Part shown: piece after piece, positions 34,694 to 42,388 of the stretch
How the letters are laid out: each line of letters opens with the position of its first letter
How positions within the stretch are numbered: position 1 is the stretch's first letter
DNA from: Actinomadura sp. K4S16
GTDB taxonomy: Bacteria; Actinomycetota; Actinomycetes; Streptosporangiales; Streptosporangiaceae
Length of the DNA stretch: 64,000 nucleotides
Direction of reading: 5' to 3'
Assembly (NCBI RefSeq): GCF_008327685.1
Contig: NZ_BDDE01000015.1
Span: forward strand, 539,386-603,385
The notes under the pieces: generated by a model
What the model was told of the DNA's origin: nothing
The model's database searches: none
The model's input: the letters and a program-made list of their open reading frames with translations, nothing else
Made by a program: the position numbers and the translations under genes

Positions 34694-35409
34694 CCCCTCT
34701 CGTCTCCCGGGGTCGTCCGGCGGTACCGGATCCGGTCGTGGAGCCGGTCGCGGCGGCCCTGCCAGAACTCGATCGACTCGGGGACGACGCGGTAGCCGCC
34801 CCAGAAGTCCGGCAGCGGGACGGCGTCGGCCGCGTCCGCCTCCGCCGCGCCGGAGGGCCGTCCGGAGGCCGGATCCGGCCAGCGCGAGGCCGCCTCGGCG
34901 TAGCGGCGCTCCAGCACCTCGCGGCCGGGGATGACGCCGGACTGGTTCTCGCTCGCCCAGGCGCCGATCCGCGAACCGTACGGGCGGGTTCGGAAGTAGG
35001 CGGCCGACTCCTCGCGCGCGAGCTCGAGGACCGGTCCCGCGACCCGCACCTGCCGGTACATCGGATGCCACGGGAACACCAGCGCCGCGCGGGGGTTCTC
35101 CGCGAGGTCGCGCCCCTTGTGGGACGTCAGGTTCGTGAAGAACCGGAAGCCCTGCGGCCCGTAGCCCTTGAGCAGGACGGTCCGGGCGCTCGGGACGCCG
35201 TCGCCGGACGCGGTGGCGAGGATCATCGCGTTCGGTTCGGCCAGCCCCGAGGCGTGCACCTCGGCGAACCAGGCGGCGAACAGGGCGAGCGGGTCGGCGG
35301 GGAGCGCCGACTCGGACAATTCGCCCCCCTCGTAGGATCTGCGGAGCCGTGCGGGATCGGGCGTTGGGGAATCCACAGCGTCCGAGCCTCTCACCTGGGC
35401 CTTGTGCAA
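34666..35409 (-). CDS. pdxH: Pyridoxamine 5'-phosphate oxidase
   Basis: A 247-residue FMN-dependent oxidase that makes pyridoxal 5'-phosphate from its amine or alcohol form, in vitamin B6 biosynthesis and salvage. The FMN/PLP binding pattern includes PSARTVLLKGYGPQGFRFF, NPRAALVFPWHP, RQVRVAGPV and the signature QGRRDRLHDRIRYRR at the C terminus. An insertion in the middle (PDPASGRPSGAAEADAADAV) is longer than usual. The gene overlaps the MFS transporter downstream. It is divergent from the citrate synthase gene, with a palindrome between. Confidence 0.95.
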   Translation of the reverse strand: MHKAQVRGSDAVDSPTPDPARLRRSYEGGELSESALPADPLALFAAWFAEVHASGLAEPNAMILATASGDGVPSARTVLLKGYGPQGFRFFTNLTSHKGRDLAENPRAALVFPWHPMYRQVRVAGPVLELAREESAAYFRTRPYGSRIGAWASENQSGVIPGREVLERRYAEAASRWPDPASGRPSGAAEADAADAVPLPDFWGGYRVVPESIEFWQGRRDRLHDRIRYRRTTPGDERGWVAERLSP

Positions 35410-35426
35410 CTCACATGACCCCTGGG

Positions 35427-35438
35427 TACTGGTCAGTA
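35427..35438. promoter_or_regulatory. Palindrome TACTGGTCAGTA, candidate operator
   Basis: Five-base arms TACTG and CAGTA flank a 2-base centre. It lies in the 93-base region between the pdxH start and the citrate synthase start, about 65 bases before the latter. The outer TACT-N4-AGTA pattern equals that at 28207, hinting at one shared regulator. This is inference. Confidence 0.4.
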
Positions 35439-35502
35439 AGGCGGACAGGGTTCAATGGCACGGCACCGCCTTATCACTCTTGGGGACGAAAGGCAGGACG
35501 AC

Positions 35503-36615
35503 ATGTCCGACTTCAAACCCGGTCTCGAGGGGGTCGTGGCCTTCGAGACCGAGATCGCCGAACCGGACAAGGAGGGCGGCGCCCTCCGCTACCGGGGCGT
35601 CGACATCGAGGAGCTCGTCGGCCGCGTCTCCTTCGGTGACGCCTGGGGGCTCCTGGTGGACGACAGCCTCGACCCGGGCCTGGCCCCCGCCGACCCGCAC
35701 CTGCTCCCGGTCACCTCCGGCGACGTGCGGGTGGACGTGCAGAGCTCCCTCCCCACCCTCGCCACCGCGTACGGGATGAAGCCGCTGCTCGACATCTCCG
35801 ACGAGGAGGCCCGCGCCGACCTCGCCCGGGTGTCGGTGACGGCGCTGTCGTTCGTGGCGCAGTCCGCGCGCGGCGTCGGCAAGCCGATGGTCCCGCAGAG
35901 CCGGATCGACGAGTCCGGCACCATCACCGAGCGGTTCATGGTCCGCTGGCGCGGTGAGCCCGACCCCAAGCACGTCCGGGCCATCGACGCGTACTGGGTC
36001 TCGGCCGCCGAGCACGGCATGAACGCCTCCACCTTCACCGCCCGCGTCATCGCCTCCACCGGCGCCGACGTCGCGGCCAGCATGTCCGGCGCGATCGGCG
36101 CGATGTCCGGCCCGCTGCACGGCGGCGCCCCCGCCCGCGTCCTGCCGATGATCGAGAAGGTCGAGCAGCTCGGCGACGCCCGCAAGGTCGTCACCGACAT
36201 CCTCGACTCCGGCGAGCGGCTGATGGGCTTCGGGCACCGCGTCTACCGCGCCGAGGACCCGCGCGCCCGCGTGCTGCGCCGCACCGCCAAGGAGCTGGAC
36301 GCGCCCCGCTTCGAGGCCGCCAAGGCCCTGGAGGACGCGGCGCTGGCCGAGCTGCGCGAGCGCCGCCCGGACCGCCCGATCGAGACGAACGTGGAGTTCT
36401 GGGCCGCGGTCATCCTCGACTTCGCCGAGGTACCGACCGCGATGATGCCCGCGATGTTCACCTGCGGCCGCACCGCGGGATGGGCGGCGCACATCCTGGA
36501 GCAGAAGCGCACCGGCCGCCTCGTCCGGCCGAGCGCCCGGTACACCGGCCCCGGCAGCCGCTCCCTCAGCGAGGTCGCCGGCGCAGCGGAGGTCCTCAAG
36601 CGCCAGGCCGGCTGA
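35503..36615 (+). CDS. Citrate synthase 2
   Basis: A 370-residue type I citrate synthase of the shorter class. It condenses acetyl-CoA with oxaloacetate into citrate. The catalytic histidines are in SAAEHGMNAS and GPLHGGAPARVLPM. MGFGHRVYRAEDPRARVL and the aspartate-containing EFWAAVILDFAEVPTAM segment complete the active site. The start is the ATG at 35503 after AAGGCAGGA; the frame extends 16 codons upstream with an unlikely leader. A rho-independent terminator follows directly. It is the only TCA enzyme in the window. Confidence 0.94.
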   Translation: MSDFKPGLEGVVAFETEIAEPDKEGGALRYRGVDIEELVGRVSFGDAWGLLVDDSLDPGLAPADPHLLPVTSGDVRVDVQSSLPTLATAYGMKPLLDISDEEARADLARVSVTALSFVAQSARGVGKPMVPQSRIDESGTITERFMVRWRGEPDPKHVRAIDAYWVSAAEHGMNASTFTARVIASTGADVAASMSGAIGAMSGPLHGGAPARVLPMIEKVEQLGDARKVVTDILDSGERLMGFGHRVYRAEDPRARVLRRTAKELDAPRFEAAKALEDAALAELRERRPDRPIETNVEFWAAVILDFAEVPTAMMPAMFTCGRTAGWAAHILEQKRTGRLVRPSARYTGPGSRSLSEVAGAAEVLKRQAG

Positions 36616-36645
36616 CCGGCCCGTCCCCCCGCACCGACGCGCCTG

Positions 36646-36672
36646 AGGCCCCCGGGAGAACCGGGGGCCTTT
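36646..36672 (+). terminator. Rho-independent terminator after citrate synthase
   Basis: A 10-base perfect stem (AGGCCCCCGG at 36646-36655, CCGGGGGCCT at 36661-36670) with a GAGAA loop, followed by TTT. It lies 30 bases after the citrate synthase stop. Confidence 0.88.
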
Positions 36673-36721
36673 GCCGTGTCCGGAGGTCGTGCGGTGTCCG
36701 GGGTTCGCGCCCGTCCGGCGC

Positions 36722-39613
36722 CTACCGCGCGGCGCCCCCGCCCCGCTTCTCCCCGGGCGGGCAGTCGGCCCGGCCCTGCACCCCGGCGATGAGGCGGCCG
36801 CAGACCTGCTTGACCTCCGTCGTCCCGTCCTGCTCGATCGTCGCGAGGATCACCGGCCGGTCGAGCACCTGGTGGCCGGTGCCGCGGGGGCCGAAGCGCA
36901 GCACGCCGCTCGCGCCGTTGCGCAGGACGTCGTGGTCGGGGTCGTTGAGCGCGGCGAACACCGAGCCCGCCGACGGCAGCGCCTTCTCCTGCCAGTAGAC
37001 CTTGCTCGCCACGGTCGCGACGAGGGTCGCCGCGTCGTAGCTGACGGCGGCGCGGGTGATGGACGGCCGCCGCCCCGTCGGGTCGTCCTCGTCGTCGGTC
37101 ATCTCGCGGACGGCGGGGTCGTAGTCGGAGTAGAACGTCTGCGGCGACTGGTCGCCGATCCAGCGCCACGTCCACGCCTCCCGCGCGGCCAGCGGCGTGA
37201 AGTACAGGTCGAAGGTGTTCTTGCGGCCGAGCTCCTCGGCGTTGTCGCTGACGTACTTGGCGATCTCGTCGTCGGCGAGGACCAGCGGGCGCCGGGGGCA
37301 CGACAGCTCCAGGACGTTGACGAACGAGCGGAACTCGTCCGACCGGCCCGCGTAGTAGAACAGGTCGGGCTGGTCCTGGCACGCCTCCCTGACCGACTTG
37401 TTCAGCTCGCCGGGGTTCCGGTACGGGCGCATGAGCGCCCTGCCGGGCCGGAACGACTTCTGGAAGTCGGTCGCCAGGTTCGCGCTGTAGAGGTCGTCGC
37501 GGTCGCCGTCGTAGATGACCACCGCGTCGTCGGCCTTCGTGTCGCCGACGTCTCCGTGCCGCGCCCAGTAGGCGGCGTGCTGGGCGGTCCGCGCGTTCGG
37601 CGACGCCAGCCTGAAGTAGTACGGCGAGTAGCCCGCGTCGCCGTCCAGCAGCGCCGTCCCGTCATAGCTGTTGGCGGTGCCTACGAGGGGCAGCGCCGAC
37701 TTGGCCAGCAGCCTGATCGCCTGCTGGGTCTGCCGGCGGCTCTGCTCGAACCCGATCACGGCGACGATCGAGCGGTCCTCCAGCGCGCGCCGGCGGATCT
37801 GCTGGGCGACGTCCTCGGCGTAGCGGAACTTCGCGCCCGCGTTGGCGACCAGCACCCGCAGCCGCAGGTCGTCGCCCTCCGCGGCGTCGTTGAACCGCTT
37901 CTGCGCGATCGCCAGCCCGATCAGCTCGCCCTGCACCCCGGCGAGCAGGTCGATCCGCTTGTTCTTGATGGACGGGTCGGCCGTCACCGGGCCGAGGTAG
38001 ACCACGGTCGCGTACGGCTTGCCGGACTCCATGACATGGTCGTTCAGCGCCTGGATCCGGTCGAGGACCTTGTTGAGCCGGTTGTCGTTGTTCTTGCCGC
38101 CGGAGTCCTCGCCGAAGCGGAACGAGCCGTCGGTGATGCCGACGCACTCGCCGTTCGCCATCCGCCTGATGCCGAACGGCGAGCAGTAGCGCACCGCCTG
38201 CACGGAGATCACCGAGACGGACGCGGCGGCGACCGCGACCATCGCGATCCACGGCAGCGCCGGATGGGCGAGCCGGGGGCGGCGCCGCACCGGCCGGACG
38301 GGCGGCAGGTCGCCGCCCGGGTCGCGGGTGATGTCCACGCGCAGCTCGCGGCGCGAGCCGAGGGCGCCGACGCGCCGCTGCTCGCGCGTGTAGCGGTCCC
38401 ACAGGCCGCGCGCGGCGATGACGCTCTGCGGCTCGTCCGATGCCACGTCCACCCGGACGGCCCGCGCGATCCGGTCGAGCAGCAGGGGCCCGGACGCCGC
38501 GGCCGGGTCGTCGCTCGCGGGCGCGGTCGGGTCGATGCCCGCGACGACGACGAGCGGGTCGAACCCGGGCAGCCGGTCGCTCGCCTGGCTGTCGGCGCGG
38601 ACCCGTTCGACCAGCTCCACGAACTCCACCCCGGGATGCCCGGCGGACAGCCGCTCGAAGATCAGCACCGGGTAGCGGATCCGGGCCCACGCCGCCCGCC
38701 GGTAGTCGCGCCGGTAGTTGCGGCGCAGGTCCTCCAGGAACGCGGCGACGAGCAGCAGGTCGAGCTGCTCGCCGTGGTCGTCCGGCTCGACCGGGCGGGG
38801 GTCGAACACGCCGAGCGCGAAGCCGAGGAAGCCGGTGGAGTCGCGGTCGACGTAGGGCTGGCGCAGGAACCAGCCGAACCGGCGCACCCCGTACCAGCCG
38901 CGCGTCCGGGCGACGATCTGCACGGTCACGAACGCCAGCCCGATGACGGCCGCGAGCACGGCGGAGGCGAGGTCGAGCGCCGCCGCCGTCCCGGCGCTGA
39001 TCAGCGCGACGGCCGCGATGCCGATGGGAGCGATCTGCTCCAGGAAGGATAAGAAGATCGCGGGCCTGCTGCGCACCTCCTCGAGATCGCGCAGGACGTC
39101 CCGGCCGCGCCGGCGGATCACCCGGTTCAGCTCGCGGCGGCGCGCGTTCTCGTTGTCGCCGACCGGCGGGTGCGTCAGCCGCCGGACGAGCAGGTGGTTC
39201 TCGCGCTCGGCCGACGAGGCGCCGCGCGGCGGCGGGCGGTCGCCGGCCAGCCGGATCTCCCTCAGGTCGCGCAGCCAGAGCGCCATCTCCAGCAGCGGGA
39301 ACCGCAGCGCCGGCTCGCCGCGGGCGCGGCTGCTCGGCTGCGACAGCTCGCGCTTGGCCTCCCGCAGGACGCCCGCGACGTCGGTGGCCGCCGTGTCGGC
39401 GGCGATGTGCGACACCGGGGCCCGCTCGTCCTCGCAGCGGGACTTGAGCATCTCCGCGACGTGGGAGGTGGCGCGCCCCGGCCCGAGCAGCAGGAGCAGC
39501 GGCCGCAGCCGCTCCCGCCACCGCCTCGGCGGCCGCTCCCGCAGCCGCTCGAACAGGTCGAGCACCCCGCGCAGCCGATCCTCGCTCAGGATCCGGTCGC
39601 CGTCGCCCGCCAT
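36722..39613 (-). CDS. Membrane receptor-like protein: degenerate P-loop, TM hairpin and periplasmic-binding-protein domain
   Basis: A 963-residue protein. The cytoplasmic N terminus (1-190) holds a P-loop-like stretch, LLLLLGPGRATSH at 39-51, in which the conserved lysine is missing. A hydrophobic hairpin follows at about 195-235. A second soluble part (about 240-450) has strand-like sequences such as RYPVLIFERL and FDPLVVVAGID. A third membrane segment lies at about 453-475, then a large outer domain (about 490-960). This outer region resembles type I periplasmic binding proteins of branched-chain amino acid ABC transporters (VVYLGPVTADPS, RSIVAVIGFEQSR, LPLVGTANSYDGT). No permease or ATPase gene is adjacent. 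A sensor or receptor role is inference. Confidence 0.75.
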   Translation of the reverse strand: MAGDGDRILSEDRLRGVLDLFERLRERPPRRWRERLRPLLLLLGPGRATSHVAEMLKSRCEDERAPVSHIAADTAATDVAGVLREAKRELSQPSSRARGEPALRFPLLEMALWLRDLREIRLAGDRPPPRGASSAERENHLLVRRLTHPPVGDNENARRRELNRVIRRRGRDVLRDLEEVRSRPAIFLSFLEQIAPIGIAAVALISAGTAAALDLASAVLAAVIGLAFVTVQIVARTRGWYGVRRFGWFLRQPYVDRDSTGFLGFALGVFDPRPVEPDDHGEQLDLLLVAAFLEDLRRNYRRDYRRAAWARIRYPVLIFERLSAGHPGVEFVELVERVRADSQASDRLPGFDPLVVVAGIDPTAPASDDPAAASGPLLLDRIARAVRVDVASDEPQSVIAARGLWDRYTREQRRVGALGSRRELRVDITRDPGGDLPPVRPVRRRPRLAHPALPWIAMVAVAAASVSVISVQAVRYCSPFGIRRMANGECVGITDGSFRFGEDSGGKNNDNRLNKVLDRIQALNDHVMESGKPYATVVYLGPVTADPSIKNKRIDLLAGVQGELIGLAIAQKRFNDAAEGDDLRLRVLVANAGAKFRYAEDVAQQIRRRALEDRSIVAVIGFEQSRRQTQQAIRLLAKSALPLVGTANSYDGTALLDGDAGYSPYYFRLASPNARTAQHAAYWARHGDVGDTKADDAVVIYDGDRDDLYSANLATDFQKSFRPGRALMRPYRNPGELNKSVREACQDQPDLFYYAGRSDEFRSFVNVLELSCPRRPLVLADDEIAKYVSDNAEELGRKNTFDLYFTPLAAREAWTWRWIGDQSPQTFYSDYDPAVREMTDDEDDPTGRRPSITRAAVSYDAATLVATVASKVYWQEKALPSAGSVFAALNDPDHDVLRNGASGVLRFGPRGTGHQVLDRPVILATIEQDGTTEVKQVCGRLIAGVQGRADCPPGEKRGGGAAR

Positions 39614-39693
39614 GTCCCGCCTCGCTTCCGTGCTCGCCTCTGCCCCGGCCGCTCCCCCCGCGCCTCTAGCCCCCGTCTGGATTGGACGCGGAC

Positions 39694-39700
39694 AAGGAGG
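39694..39700 (+). promoter_or_regulatory. Perfect Shine-Dalgarno AAGGAGG with unclear start
   Basis: AAGGAGG lies 2 bases before an in-frame TTG (39703), 26 bases before an in-frame ATG (39727) and about 70 bases before the ATG at 39772 used for the small membrane protein. None of the spacings is ideal, so the true start of that gene may lie upstream of 39772. Confidence 0.35.
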
Positions 39701-39771
39701 TATTGGATCGAAACTTCCCGCTGATCATGTGCGGGTTCGCGAAACTCGGCCACTTTGTCATCATTGGCCGC

Positions 39772-40167
39772 ATGAGAGAAGTCCCCTCCGCGGCGGACGA
39801 GCCGCTCGAAGGCGACATCGGCCCCGCGTCCGGTGCGGCGTCCGGGGCCGGCTCGGGCCCGGCCGCGCGGCCCGGGGCGCCGGAGGCCGGGCGGGAGAGA
39901 ACCGAGGCCGCCGAGGCGCTGCGGCGGTTCGACGCGGAGCGCGAGGAGCGCCGCCGGGGCACCGACGCCGTCGCGGGGCGGATCGCCGTCGTGCTCGCCG
40001 CCCTCTTCCTGGCGTTCCTGACCTACGACTCCGCGCGCACGGCCGTCGAGGCGCATTCCAGGGGCGACGACTGGCTCTACCCGCCGGGCGTCGTCGGCGG
40101 CGCCTGCGCCCTCGGCCTGATCGCCCTGCTCACCTGGGCGTGGCGGCGCCGCCGTCTCGGCATGTGA
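39772..40167 (+). CDS. Small two-helix membrane protein
   Basis: A 131-residue protein if started at the ATG at 39772. It has a Gly/Ala/Pro-rich acidic N-terminal part, a charged helical stretch (RTEAAEALRRFDAEREERRRG) and two membrane segments (RIAVVLAALFLAFLTYDSA and VVGGACALGLIALLTWAW) joined by a short outside loop, ending in RRRRLGM. The same frame is open from 39682, and a perfect Shine-Dalgarno sequence at 39694 fits no start well. No family is recognised. serC follows 44 bases later. Confidence 0.65.
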   Translation: MREVPSAADEPLEGDIGPASGAASGAGSGPAARPGAPEAGRERTEAAEALRRFDAEREERRRGTDAVAGRIAVVLAALFLAFLTYDSARTAVEAHSRGDDWLYPPGVVGGACALGLIALLTWAWRRRRLGM

Positions 40168-40211
40168 ACCCGACCCGCGATCTTCGCCGCAGGTCAGATA
40201 GCCTCGGGTGA

Positions 40212-41348
40212 GTGACCGACAGCGCGAATCCCACCATCGACATTCCCGCCGATCTCAAGCCCGCCGACGGGCGCTTCGGGTGCGGTCCCTCCAAGGTCCG
40301 TCCCGAGCAGCTCGCCGCCCTGGCCGAGTCCGGCTCGACCTACATGGGCACCTCGCACCGGCAGAAGCCGGTGAAGTCCCTCGTCGGCCGCGTCCGCGAG
40401 GGGCTGGCCGATCTCTTCTCCCTGCCGGAGGGGTACGAGGTCCTGCTCAGCAACGGCGGCACCACGGCCTTCTGGGACGCGGCCGCGTTCGGCCTCGTGC
40501 GGCAGCGGTCGCAGCACCTGACGTTCGGCGAGTTCTCCAGCAAGTTCGCCAAGGTCACCACGGGAGCGCCCTGGCTGGGCGACCCCACCGTCATCTCCAG
40601 CCCGCCCGGCACGCACCCCGAGGCGTCCGCCGAGGAGGACGTCGACGTCTACGCGCTCACCCACAACGAGACCTCGACCGGCGTCGCGATGCCGATCAAG
40701 CGCCCGGCGGGCACCACCGCGCGGGAGGGTCTCGTCCTGGTGGACGCCACGTCCGGGGCGGGCGGCCTGCCCGTCGACGTTACCGAAACCGACGTCTACT
40801 ACTTCGCGCCGCAGAAGTGCTTCGCGGCGGACGGCGGCCTCTGGGTGGCGCTCGCGTCCCCGGCGGCGCTGGAGCGGATCGACGAGATCGCCATGTCCGA
40901 CCGGTACGTCCCGGAGTTCTTCAACCTGAAGACGGTCGTCGACAACTCCGCCAAGGACCAGACGTACAACACGCCCGCCGTGGCCACGCTCCTGCTGCTC
41001 GCCGAGCAGATCGAGTGGATGAACGGGCAGGGCGGCCTCCGGTGGACGACGTCCCGCACGGCCGAGTCGTCCCAGCGGCTCTACACGTGGGCCGAGAAGA
41101 CGGCGTACACGACGCCGTTCGTGGTCGACCCGGCGCAGCGCTCGCAGGTCGTCGGCACGATCGACTTCAACGACGACGTGGACGCGGCGGCCGTGGCCAA
41201 GGCGCTGCGCGCCAACGGGATCGTCGACACCGAGCCGTACCGCAAGCTGGGCCGCAACCAGCTGCGCATCGGCATGTTCCCGGCGATCGACCCCGACGAC
41301 GTCGAGGCGCTGACCGCCTGCGTCGACTACGTCGTCGAGCGCCTCTGA
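40212..41348 (+). CDS. serC: Phosphoserine aminotransferase
   Basis: A 378-residue PLP-dependent enzyme that transaminates 3-phosphohydroxypyruvate with glutamate in serine biosynthesis (also used for B6 precursor formation in some bacteria). The start is the GTG at 40212 (MTDSANPTIDIP). RFGCGPSKVRPEQL is typical of the mycobacterial-type SerC, and the PLP lysine is K202 in YYFAPQKCFAADGG. The C terminus ends with VEALTACVDYVVERL. The gene lies 44 bases after the small membrane protein and is followed by a terminator hairpin shared with the converging amidotransferase gene. Confidence 0.95.
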   Translation: MTDSANPTIDIPADLKPADGRFGCGPSKVRPEQLAALAESGSTYMGTSHRQKPVKSLVGRVREGLADLFSLPEGYEVLLSNGGTTAFWDAAAFGLVRQRSQHLTFGEFSSKFAKVTTGAPWLGDPTVISSPPGTHPEASAEEDVDVYALTHNETSTGVAMPIKRPAGTTAREGLVLVDATSGAGGLPVDVTETDVYYFAPQKCFAADGGLWVALASPAALERIDEIAMSDRYVPEFFNLKTVVDNSAKDQTYNTPAVATLLLLAEQIEWMNGQGGLRWTTSRTAESSQRLYTWAEKTAYTTPFVVDPAQRSQVVGTIDFNDDVDAAAVAKALRANGIVDTEPYRKLGRNQLRIGMFPAIDPDDVEALTACVDYVVERL

Positions 41349-41370
41349 GCATCCGCGAGCCCTGACCGGA

Positions 41371-41403
41371 GCCCTCGGGGGGCCACGCCGCTCCCCCGAG
41401 GGC
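41371..41403. terminator. Bidirectional terminator between serC and amidotransferase
   Basis: Eleven-base arms GCCCTCGGGGG at 41371-41381 and CCCCCGAGGGC at 41393-41403 are perfect inverted repeats with an 11-base loop, placed between convergent genes. Confidence 0.8.
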
Positions 41404-41407
41404 CGGT

Positions 41408-42187
41408 TCAGGCGACGGTCAGCAGACCGCCGGCACCGCCCGCCCGCTCCACCACGCTGTGGATCAGGCCGTCGCGGTCGCCCCCGGTGCCGGCCGGGGT
41501 GAAGCCCGTCCAGACGCGCGGATCCGTGCCGGCGTCCCGCGCCGCCGGCGTGAAGGCCGCCGACGCGAGGACCTCGGGCAGGTCGCGGCGCCCCGGGCGG
41601 CGCTCCATGCCGACCTTCAGATAGGTCCCCTCGCGCAGCAGCACGACGGTGGCGAACCGGACCCGGGCGTGCCGCTCGGCCTCCCGGAACCAGCGCGGGT
41701 CGGACGCCCAGTAGATGTTCTGGTCGGTGTCCACGGCCATGGCCAGCGGGCTGAGCGCGCCGCGCGCCAGGTGCACCTCGGTGGGGCGGTCGCGCTCGAC
41801 CCACGCCAGCGCGACCCGTCCGGCCAGGGCGCCGAGGACGCCGGTGATCTCGGCCGGGGTCCGGCGGCCCGCCAGGAGCCGGTAGATCGGCTCCCCGTCG
41901 GCGGTGCCCGCCCGGCGGGTGTGGCCGAGGGCCGCGGCCGCGCGGTCGAGCTCGGGCAGCAGCTCCGGCCGCCAGACCCCCGAGAAGCGGCCGCCTCCCC
42001 GCACCACCCGGCAGCCCCCGCCGCCGGCGGCCTGCCCGCCGAGCCCCGGAGCGCCGCCGAGCAGCGCCAGGCCGGCCGCGCCGGTCCCCCGCTCCTCGGC
42101 GAGCGCGCCCAGCATGACGACCACGTCCGACGCCCGCCCCGGGTCGGCCGCGAACGGCGAGCGCACCACCCCGAACAATCCGCACAT
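41408..42187 (-). CDS. Stand-alone class II glutamine amidotransferase domain protein
   Basis: A 259-residue Ntn-hydrolase-type protein. It begins MCGLFGVVRSPFAADPGRAS, so C2 becomes the N-terminal nucleophile after methionine removal, as in GlmS, PurF and AsnB. A GHTRRAGTADGEPI segment matches the substrate-binding GHTRWATHG motif, and the Ntn sheet continues with IYWASDPRWF. There is no synthetase or isomerase domain after it, so it would deliver ammonia to a separate partner or act as a hydrolase. I start at the ATG at 42187, because the Cys must follow directly. The partner is not obvious. Confidence 0.8.
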   Translation of the reverse strand: MCGLFGVVRSPFAADPGRASDVVVMLGALAEERGTGAAGLALLGGAPGLGGQAAGGGGCRVVRGGGRFSGVWRPELLPELDRAAAALGHTRRAGTADGEPIYRLLAGRRTPAEITGVLGALAGRVALAWVERDRPTEVHLARGALSPLAMAVDTDQNIYWASDPRWFREAERHARVRFATVVLLREGTYLKVGMERRPGRRDLPEVLASAAFTPAARDAGTDPRVWTGFTPAGTGGDRDGLIHSVVERAGGAGGLLTVA

Positions 42188-42254
42188 GCAGGATGAGATG
42201 CAGATCATGGGTGGACGGTTCGAGGCGGCCGGGAGGACGAATAAGCTCAGGGGC

Positions 42255-42338
42255 GTGAACCGCGCGCCCCAATGGCTGCTGCCCACCGTTCTGACCGCGC
42301 TCATCCTGGCCGTGGTCGTCGGGGCGCTGCTGGGCTGA
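42255..42338 (+). CDS. Possible single-helix membrane microprotein
   Basis: A 27-residue frame from a GTG at 42255, after CAGGGGC. It encodes VNRAPQWLLP followed by one hydrophobic helix to VGALLG. In-frame ATGs at 42186, 42198 and 42207 would extend it. It lies divergent from the amidotransferase gene and 50 bases ahead of the secreted propeller gene. Coding status is plausible but unproven. Confidence 0.35.
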   Translation: MNRAPQWLLPTVLTALILAVVVGALLG

Positions 42339-42388
42339 GCGGCGCGGATCAGGTGATCGTCGGGGCGCGGAACGGGGATGATCGATCC

